Assembly: GCA_030374765.1 (NCBI GenBank)
Contig: JARGXX010000084.1
Span: 206,271 to 270,270, forward strand
Direction: 5' to 3'
DNA: 64,000 nucleotides
DNA from: Agarophyton chilense
Taxonomy: Eukaryota > Rhodophyta > Florideophyceae > Gracilariales > Gracilariaceae
Shown here: piece after piece, positions 55,459 to 64,000 of the stretch
Layout of the letters: every line of letters starts with the position of its first letter
How positions within the stretch are numbered: position 1 is the first letter of the stretch
Notes under the pieces: model-generated
Databases searched by the model: none
Told to the model about the DNA's origin: nothing
The model's input: the letters and a program-made list of their open reading frames with translations, nothing else
Made by a program: the position numbers and the translations under genes

Positions 55459-56185
55459 TGTTAGGAATTCAGATGATTTTTAGTCAATTATGTTATGCAT
55501 TTATGTTATGATTTAGTATTACTATGCTTTAAGTATGTTATTTGAGTTTCAGTGCTTTGGCGGTCCAGTCCCATAATCCATTTTGACCCTCTAATCGCCA
55601 TTTCAAGGACCATTGTCATCTCACACGTCACAATGACTTTATAGATGACATTCTTGTCACAATCAACAAAGCTGTCACTGTCAGCATCATCGAGCAAGTG
55701 ACAACGAGGCATTGGACACGCATGCACGATTGAACCTCGTGGAAGCAACCATGTTTCACACGACACCCAATTAGAATGGTATATTAGAAAACCTTTATGA
55801 CCTCTTCTTCGAAGGTTCAGTGGTTTATATAAACCCTGGTCGACTGGTTGACTCTCACCTCGGCCGTCACGAGGATTCACCTTTTCAACTACTGACCAGT
55901 GTTCTAACAACCTGTGCTCATTTGCCGGTATATGAAAACGCCAAACAACAAACGAGCCTCAACTCCGATTACTTGCTTTCCCGACGCCAAACAACAAACG
56001 AGCCTCAACTCCGATTACTTGCTTTCCCGACGCCAAAACGTTCCCCCTTCTGCTCATGTACTTGACTCCTATCAGTCCTTTTGAAACGTATATCGTCCGC
56101 CGGTTGCGCGGCGAAAACTGTTTCCCGTTGAAAGTGTAAACAATGGAAGCATACATGAAACCTTTTAGTTCAGTAATAAAAAGCC

Positions 56186-58246
56186 CTAGGCGCATTGGAA
56201 GTGAAGCGCCATGTCCTGCACGTTAAGAACGCAATCCATTGTGAAACGGCTGACGTCATGCGCACTTGCGGCGAAATTCATTCCATCTAGGAGTCCACGG
56301 AGATACGGCCACGGCGCGTGCAGCAGAGCCTCCTTCAAAAACACTTGGTTAGCCACGAACCACTCGAAAAGCTTTGTAGTTGGTGTTCCTCGAGCTGCAG
56401 CACCCCTTCCATCACATTCTCGGAAGAACACCGTATGATGATGCTTTAAGTGAACGTCTAGTCGCAAGAGAGATGGGTGGCGGTCCACAATGTCGAAGGA
56501 ATACAACTGCCACACCGCCTCGGAAGCTGACACGTATCTAGGATCCTAATAGTTGCTGATCTCTTTGTATCGACCATTTGCTGCTGCAATTTCCATAGTG
56601 ACTAGATAATATCCTTTGCAAACGTATTTGAAAAGGTACTTGATTTCTTCGCCTCGAGAGACGCACAACTCGGCATTCATTTGACATGCCATCTTGCGAA
56701 GTAGATTCGGGCTGTACAGGACGACCTAAGAATTATACAGCGAGACAACACATCATTGACGGTAAGTACAGACTTTGTCCTGCAATGACTCACCGCCACC
56801 TTCGGGAGAACAACGACGATAGGAGATGTAATGCCCGCTCTCAGTGCGACAAGTCTCGGCGTTGAACACCTTCGGGAAGTATATCTTGCAGACTCCTTCA
56901 TCCTTTCAGGGCGCAGATTGGTTATCAGAGCCACAGGGCGTATGAACCATGTTCTTCAAAACTAACTCGCGAAGAGTTGGGTCGGTTGGGGGCGGGATTT
57001 CTATGGAAATGACTTTGTCAACGTTCTCCGCAAAAAGAAGTCTGTGTTGAGAGCTAGAGTTCTAGAAGAAAATGATGTGAGCATGCGGAAAATCTCTCTT
57101 CTGGAACTCAACGACCTACAGATGGGCTGCTACGGTACCAAAGTATTTCTCCTCAATGGTGAAGGCCATCAAAGCCTTGAGAGTTAGGCGAAACACTCGC
57201 GCACATAAATCGGGCCTGTCCTATAGTAACAGTGGGGTTAATGCTAGAGTTTCAGCGGCCCCTGTTGACCCAGTTGGCCCTCGCTGAGTCCATGGATAGC
57301 ACTGTATTGTAGGCCCGGATCTCATATCGGAAGTGTGTCGCCCGAGGTCCAGCGTAAGTCAAGACCTGGCAAAGTAGATGAGGGGGATCCGCAAGAGGAG
57401 GAAAGGACCGGGCGCCCTTGTTGCAGATGGTTCCGGAAAGAGGGTTGGTGCTCGACCTACTGACAACACGCTCATCTCGAAAGGGCAACGCATTGCAGGA
57501 GCGACACGGAAAGTCCATGGAACTAAGGTCAAGATATGAAGAGGACTCTTCTTCGTGCTCATCGAACAATGTGCGGGGCACTTGTTGAGTGGTTCTAACA
57601 TAGCTCAGCCGGTGTTGTCGATCACGAGTGCGCTCCTGGCTTCTAGACTGACGAATTGAAACTCTGTTGGCTTCATTTCTTCCAACTGAGTAGGAGTTTC
57701 TTCCAAAGTACATGTCTCGCGAATTAGCTCTCTGTTGGTCTCATTCGTTGCAGTATGAGTAGGGGTATCTTCCAAAGCCCGAGTCTCGCGCACTGCATCG
57801 CTTTTGGCCTCATTTCTTACAAAATGAGTAGGAGTGTTTCCCAAAGCCCGGGCCCCGCGCATGTTGGCTCGACTAGGTGTGTCCTGTTCTGCTCTAGAAC
57901 GACACGTAGCATCTCAGTTGGCACTAAGGTAAGTTCGGCGCTCGGGAGTTGTTTGAGATGCCCTCACATCACGCATAGCAGAGCAAATAGCTGCTTGGCA
58001 TGCTGATTGGACAGATGGGATCTGCTGTGCTCTTGCTGCCTAGGATATAGTACGTAAAGCGTCAAGTCTTGTAATTCGTTGTTCCTCCGTTTCTTGCGAT
58101 CTTCCTTGCCGCGAACGATCCCGGTCTATCGCTTGCGTTGTCTGGCGGTGGGTCTCGCTTTGCCGTGCACACCGGATTCCCGCGCGTTCTCGATGGTGAC
58201 TCCTGCGCTCTTGACCCTGTTCTGCCGTCTCATTTGGTCGTCTCAC
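56186..58246 (-). pseudogene. Helitron Rep relic, unit E
   Basis: Matches unit D throughout. Confidence 0.9.
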
Positions 58247-58986
58247 AGGTGAAAGTTCACCCTATTGTCTTCTGCGAGCTTCGGTGGCGTCGCTGTAAGG
58301 TACGTTTGGAATAGAATCGCTAAGAAACCCTGTGAAAACACCCCTAAAAGTGCCCTACCTTGGAGCAACGGCGGCAGCATCGCCAAAAATAATATTAATA
58401 CTGTGTTACTTATGAAACCGGGCCTGAGCGTATAATACGCAATTTCAAGCAATATCAATAAGAATATACTATTGGTTCACAACAGCAAGGGTTGGTCAAG
58501 TACTGTGAGTTCCTTTCCACGCAATGCAGTGATCCATCACGATGGCAGTCTTTGCAAGAATACTTCGTTCAGCAGTAAGATCGTCTGCGAGGGAGTGAGA
58601 CTGCAATAGAAATATTTAAAAATATTATGCCACCATATAATAAAAATCTTTATTAATAATATTTTAAAGCATTCAAAACCTAATCATAAATAACTTCCTG
58701 TTTTTTCCAATGCCGTATGTTCTTCAGAATTTCTTTCCACGGTCCAATCTTCTTAATATGGACCTTCTCTAAATAATAAGGACTTGCGATTGTTTTCCGT
58801 GAAGAAATGTGTTCCAGAAGAGGATCCGCAGCACGCTCGCAGGAAGCTGATCAGGCTCGCTGGAAGTGCGTGGAGCATGTTATTACACGTGTAAGTGTAT
58901 AAGGATAGGAAAGCTCTGCAGAGTAGGGGAAACGAAATGCTTAAGGAAAGAAGACGACGGAGCAGGTAGCAAAGGAAAAGGGACGG

Positions 58987-59658
58987 ATGAAGGTGTCGAA
59001 GATAGTGGTTGTCCAGGGAACTGGTACTGTAACGAAGCAGCCTAAACAGTGCTCACCTTTTAATTTTTTTTCCAACGTTCACATAAGCACAAGGTGCCGT
59101 TGCACTATATCCATGGAAAGGGTGCGCGCATTTGCACAAACACGCCGAGAGCAACGGCGCCCGTTGGCTGCAGCCCCGCAGACGTTTGCCGCCTCCCCAA
59201 TGACGGGCCGTGGCAGTCTCGTTCCGCCGCCAGTGCGAGTGCCACGGCACGCCATTGATCCGCCGACGCACACGTGTCGTCGCCCACCAATACCGCGCCG
59301 CGGCACTCTGGTGTCGCCCCAAAGTGGCCCACTATGCTCTCCTGCAGTGACACACGGACAAACAGACACAGACACAGACACAGACCTACAGACACAGGCA
59401 TGTGCTTTACTAGTTGGATTCAACCACGCAGATCAAATGGTGAAAGAAAAGAACGATACGAGTTGTAAAACAAGCTATGAAAAATGCGATCATAGTCTCC
59501 CTGAGACCGCAGCTCTGAAAAGAGATGTGAAACATGTCCACGTGTATATGCGAAAGGGGTACCGTACACGATTGAGGGCCACAGCGGTACCGTACCCGTG
59601 TCAGGCTAGCACATGGGCCTCAACATCTGCCTGTTTATCCAAGAAAACATGGATTTAG
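58987..59658 (+). CDS. Hypothetical 223-residue frame, unit E
   Basis: Same residue change as unit D. Confidence 0.2.
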   Translation: MKVSKIVVVQGTGTVTKQPKQCSPFNFFSNVHISTRCRCTISMERVRAFAQTRREQRRPLAAAPQTFAASPMTGRGSLVPPPVRVPRHAIDPPTHTCRRPPIPRRGTLVSPQSGPLCSPAVTHGQTDTDTDTDLQTQACALLVGFNHADQMVKEKNDTSCKTSYEKCDHSLPETAALKRDVKHVHVYMRKGYRTRLRATAVPYPCQASTWASTSACLSKKTWI

Positions 59659-60567
59659 TTTTCACTTTTCCCACTTCCTCCTTGTCCCGCAATTTCAGCA
59701 CCACCAAAACCCTGTTTCCTCCGCAACGCAACTCAACCGGTAGCATTCCACGCACGGATTCTCCCACAACCGACATCTTGGTCACCACTATGTTCACACA
59801 TGCGTTATCAACGTATCTCTCATATGCGCAGAAAATCCAAGGGCGGCTGTTGGTCGCGCTGCACCTATCTTCGGGCTCTCCAGCGCGCGGGCCCGAGATT
59901 GAAACGTACCGTGTCCACAACGACCAACAATTTCAACGCTGCTTAATACATATCAACAAAGCACCTGTGTTAGGAATTCAGATGATTTTTAGTCAATTAT
60001 GTTATGCATTTATGTTATGATTTAGTTATACTATGCTTTAAGTCTGTTATTTGAGTTTTAGTGCTTTGGCGGTCCAGTCCCATAATCCATGTTGACCCTA
60101 TTCGTCATTTCAAGGACCATTGTCATCTCACACGTCACAATGACTTTATAGATGACATTCTTGTCACAATCAACAAAGCTGTCACTGTCAGCATCATCGA
60201 GCAAGTGACAGCGAGGCATTGGACACGCATGCACGATTGAACCTCGTGGAAGCAACCATGTTTCACACGACACCCAATTAGAATGGTACATTAGAAAACA
60301 CTCTTTATGACCTCTTCTTCGAAGGTTCAGTAGTCTATATAAACCCTGGTGGACCGGCCGACTCTCACCTCGGCCGTCACGAGGATTCACCTTTTCAACT
60401 ACTGACCAGTGTTCTAACATTGGTAGCCATCGCAAGTAAGTATTGCACTCACTTCAAACTGGTGACCATCCAGCCCTGGTGGATTTTGCTATACAAAATT
60501 CCCCAGGCTTGGATGAACCACAGGAATCCAGCTCTTTACTGACTGTCGATTTCTGCCGCGTTTCTGC

Positions 60568-61179
60568 GTGTTTCCAGTGAGCTCAATAAACCGATCTCAG
60601 GTACCGCCGTCTTCGCCGTCGTTCTATACCAACACGGATATCTCCTCCGAACCACCGTCATCGCCGCCGCCACCACCGCCACCACAGATCGACCCTGCTG
60701 ATTGTAACCATTTCAGATCCCTGGAACCGCGTACTCCACCGCCGTACGAACAGTCTTCGCAGTCGTCTCCTCTTCGTGAACTGTTGTCAACCTTCGAACC
60801 GAGACCAAGTGCAACTAAGGATAACAAGGCCCAAAGCCGTCGCTTACTCCCAATCGACGACGGTGCCAACTTCCACATCTTTCGTGTAGCATCCGACCGT
60901 ATCAGGCAGCAACGTAAGCGCACTCTCCGTCGTCGCCTCAAAACCCCTCGTTGCGACACGTGTGATTTATGTTTCAATAGCCGCGTTCAACTTGGTGAAC
61001 ATCTCTCTGGCAGCCGACACAGGAACAAAGTACTGAATCAGAAGTCCGCTCCAGGTTATTACAATTGTGGTATTCGATCTTTCAACAACTGGAAGCACTA
61101 CGAAGATCATAAAGGTGGAAGAAAGCATCAAGCCGCAGTTAGGAGAGAAAACCGCTGTGAACAAGCTTATTTCAAGTAA
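60568..61179 (+). CDS. Zinc-finger frame without ATG, unit F
   Basis: Translation identical to unit B. Confidence 0.5.
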   Translation: MFPVSSINRSQVPPSSPSFYTNTDISSEPPSSPPPPPPPQIDPADCNHFRSLEPRTPPPYEQSSQSSPLRELLSTFEPRPSATKDNKAQSRRLLPIDDGANFHIFRVASDRIRQQRKRTLRRRLKTPRCDTCDLCFNSRVQLGEHLSGSRHRNKVLNQKSAPGYYNCGIRSFNNWKHYEDHKGGRKHQAAVRRENRCEQAYFK

Positions 61180-61385
61180 ATACCAACGAAGTTGTTGCCC
61201 AAGTACTACCCATACTATTTCTTGCAAACTGCTCAGACATACTGAAGCAGTATAAAAAGAGTCAAAAACACTGAAACCTTTGAGGCCCAGTCACCACACT
61301 CTCACCACATCCACACCACACCCTCGCCGAACTTCACCGTACCCTCGTTTCCATTCCGTTCTACCGTCATCAAACCCCTACCGAT

Positions 61386-61931
61386 ATGACCGATAATCAC
61401 GTTCCAAATCCGACTCAAGCTCTTCAGATTGATGCTGCGTCTTCTTTCTACAGCCGAATTTGGCTTGGCGGAAGGCGCATGCTTCTTTGGTTTGAAGATA
61501 TATCTGATGAAATTCTAGTGAAGTTCCGTTTAGCTTGGGCTTCTTGTCATATTTGCTAAGCGTTTGTTCAACTTCGTGGCCCGTTCCTAACCGAAGAAAA
61601 GGCCGATATACTCCAAAAATTGTTCAAGGTTTACGACAATGGGATTCTGGAGTCCATAGACGAGCAGTTCATTCTCTTCCTATTCACATTTATAGTCTCG
61701 CAATATGGACATTTAAGTGCCGATCCTGAAGATACGTTTCTCAATGCCGTTGAATCATCTATACTACAAATCGAGGATAATCCTGATGTAGACTTTTCAA
61801 TGGAATTCGAACCAAGGTCTGATATGTTGATTTTCCCGAAATCCTCCTGGTATACCAGAACTGAACGCCGTCCCCAATGGAACACTGAACCACTGACGAG
61901 TCGGGACGACTCTCTTTCATGGGGGAAGTGA
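61386..61931 (+). pseudogene. 182-codon frame with internal TAA, unit F
   Basis: Internal TAA at 61557-61559, unchanged. Confidence 0.45.
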
Positions 61932-62658
61932 TGTTAGGAATTCAGATGATTTTTAGTCAATTATGTTATGCATTTATGTTATGATTTAGTATTACTATGC
62001 TTTAAGTATGTTATTTGAGTTTCAGTGCTTTGGCGGTCCAGTCCCATAATCCATTTTGACCCTCTAATCGCCATTTCAAGGACCATTGTCATCTCACACG
62101 TCACAATGACTTTATAGATGACATTCTTGTCACAATCAACAAAGCTGTCACTGTCAGCATCATCGAGCAAGTGACAACGAGGCATTGGACACGCATGCAC
62201 GATTGAACCTCGTGGAAGCAACCATGTTTCACACGACACCCAATTAGAATGGTATATTAGAAAACCTTTATGACCTCTTCTTCGAAGGTTCAGTGGTTTA
62301 TATAAACCCTGGTCGACTGGTTGACTCTCACCTCGGCCGTCACGAGGATTCACCTTTTCAACTACTGACCAGTGTTCTAACAACCTGTGCTCATTTGCCG
62401 GTATATGAAAACGCCAAACAACAAACGAGCCTCAACTCCGATTACTTGCTTTCCCGACGCCAAACAACAAACGAGCCTCAACTCCGATTACTTGCTTTCC
62501 CGACGCCAAAACGTTCCCCCTTCTGCTCATGTACTTGACTCCTATCAGTCCTTTTGAAACGTATATCGTCCGCCGGTTGCGCGGCGAAAACTGTTTCCCG
62601 TTGAAAGTGTAAACAATGGAAGCATACATGAAACCTTTTAGTTCAGTAATAAAAAGCC

Positions 62659-64000
62659 CTAGGCGCATTGGAAGTGAAGCGCCATGTCCTGCACGTTAAG
62701 AACGCAATCCATTGTGAAACGGCTGACGTCATGCGCACTTGCGGCGAAATTCATTCCATCTAGGAGTCCACGGAGATACGGCCACGGCGCGTGCAGCAGA
62801 GCCTCCTTCAAAAACACTTGGTTAGCCACGAACCACTCGAAAAGCTTTGTAGTTGGTGTTCCTCGAGCTGCAGCACCCCTTCCATCACATTCTCGGAAGA
62901 ACACCGTATGATGATGCTTTAAGTGAACGTCTAGTCGCAAGAGAGATGGGTGGCGGTCCACAATGTCGAAGGAATACAACTGCCACACCGCCTCGGAAGC
63001 TGACACGTATCTAGGATCCTAATAGTTGCTGATCTCTTTGTATCGACCATTTGCTGCTGCAATTTCCATAGTGACTAGATAATATCCTTTGCAAACGTAT
63101 TTGAAAAGGTACTTGATTTCTTCGCCTCGAGAGACGCACAACTCGGCATTCATTTGACATGCCATCTTGCGAAGTAGATTCGGGCTGTACAGGACGACCT
63201 AAGAATTATACAGCGAGACAACACATCATTGACGGTAAGTACAGACTTTGTCCTGCAATGACTCACCGCCACCTTCGGGAGAACAACGACGATAGGAGAT
63301 GTAATGCCCGCTCTCAGTGCGACAAGTCTCGGCGTTGAACACCTTCGGGAAGTATATCTTGCAGACTCCTTCATCCTTTCAGGGCGCAGATTGGTTATCA
63401 GAGCCACAGGGCGTATGAACCATGTTCTTCAAAACTAACTCGCGAAGAGTTGGGGGTCGGTTGGGGGCGGGATTTCTATGGAAATGACTTTGTCAACGTT
63501 CTCCGCAAAAAGAAGTCTGTGTTGAGATGCTAGAGTTCTAGAAGAAAAATGATGTGAGCATGCGGAAAATCTCTCTTCTGGAACTCACACGACCTACAGA
63601 TGGGCTGCTACGGTACCAAAGTATTTATCCTCAATGGTGAAGGCCATCAAAGCCTTGAGAGTTAGGCAAAACACTCGCGCACATAAATCGGGCCTGTCCT
63701 ATAGTAACAGTGGGGTTAATGCTAGAGTTTCAGCGGCCCCTGTTGACCCAGTTGCCCTCCGCTGAGTCCATGGATAGCACTTGTATTGTAGGCCCGGATC
63801 TCATATCGGAAGTGTGTCGCCCGAGGTCCAGCGTAAGTCAAGACCTGGCAAAGTAGATGAGGGGGATCCGCAAGAGGAGGAAAGGACCGGGCGCCCTTGT
63901 TGCAGATGGTTCGTCGGAAAGAGGGTTGGTGCTCGACCCTACTGACAACACGCTCATCTCGAAAGGGCAACGCATTGCAGGAGCGACACGGAAAGTCCAT
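62659..64000 (-). pseudogene. Helitron Rep relic, unit F (cut by window edge)
   Basis: The Rep core is as in unit E up to about 63440. Beyond that, single-base and two-base indels shift frames inside the HUH and Cys-module regions. Confidence 0.85.

Larger units (their letters stand above)
53495..55909 (+). mobile_element. Non-autonomous LTR retrotransposon, unit E copy
   Basis: LTRs at 53495-53946 and 55459-55909. Confidence 0.95.
53145..59617. repeat. Array unit E (6,473 bp)
   Basis: Carries all four derived diagnostic bases (54027 T, 57739 T, 58455 T, 59564 G) and lacks the unit C and D slippage insertions. Confidence 0.95.
59968..62382 (+). mobile_element. Non-autonomous LTR retrotransposon, unit F copy
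   Basis: LTRs at 59968-60419 and 61932-62382. Derived T at 60500 as in units D and E. Confidence 0.95.
29700..64000. repeat. Tandem array of 6,473-bp units (at least 5.3 units)
   Basis: The same sequence recurs head to tail: landmark offsets are 6473, 6474, 6489, 6473 and 6473 bp. The 6474 and 6489 spacings come from a +1 and a +16 slippage in one short repeat. Units B-F are almost identical. Unit A lacks a 2,415-bp insertion and a 46-bp duplication, and is otherwise collinear. The unit start chosen here is arbitrary, set by where array homology meets the Copia LTR. The array continues beyond the window. Confidence 0.97.
59618..64000. repeat. Array unit F (partial, 4,383 bp)
   Basis: Cut by the window edge within the Rep relic. 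Private indels begin near 63450. Confidence 0.95.

Noticed and set aside
29700-64000. CRISPR or centromeric short satellite
   Set aside because: The period is 6.47 kb with coding relics, not short repeat-spacer units.

Overview
The window is transposable-element-dense eukaryotic DNA. No bacterial operon, rRNA, complete tRNA or CRISPR array is visible. Four element classes can be read from protein motifs: Ty3/Gypsy, Ty1/Copia, PIF/Harbinger and Helitron. Nearly every element reading frame is broken by stops or frameshifts. The retroelement proteins resemble families I associate with oomycetes and some algae, but this is an impression only and no lineage can be fixed from the sequence.

Layout. 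1-4.4 kb: a minus-strand Gypsy element running off the left edge, with its leader and an undelimited LTR up to about 5.5 kb. 5.6-14.6 kb: mostly non-coding DNA holding a dead Harbinger transposase, a short GCGGC(A/T)AACGCCTCA repeat cluster, a possible coding fragment near 9.6-10.0 kb and a 2.1-kb acidic low-complexity reading frame. 14.6-21.7 kb: a plus-strand Gypsy element with a 416-bp 5' LTR, gag, a pol that stays in one frame for 3.7 kb despite many stops, and a C-terminal chromodomain-like segment. 22.0-24.1 kb: an unrecognised minus-strand protein relic. 24.8-25.2 kb: a solo copy of the Gypsy LTR in inverted orientation. 25.3-29.7 kb: a 5'-truncated Copia pseudo-element with its 3' LTR.

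29.7-64 kb: the main feature, a direct tandem array of 6,473-bp units continuing past the right edge. Each unit carries a minus-strand Helitron Rep relic (HUH and Tyr motifs present, a central block and the helicase missing). From the second unit on, each also carries the same 2,415-bp non-autonomous LTR retrotransposon. That element has 452/451-bp LTRs, a PBS-like site, a purine tract, an ACCTG target duplication and two non-pol reading frames: a U1/matrin-type zinc-finger frame with no ATG, and a 182-codon frame with a TAA shared by all copies.

The first unit (A) has the empty insertion site, so the insertion is proven by comparison inside the window. The two LTRs of the element differ from each other at about 5%, while units differ from one another only at scattered bases. 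The retroelement therefore sat in a single copy for a long time before the whole Helitron-plus-retroelement block was amplified. Nested single-base changes running left to right and a recombination breakpoint inside unit A record the amplification order. The last ~550 bp of the window carry many private indels that look like unpolished sequence at a contig edge.
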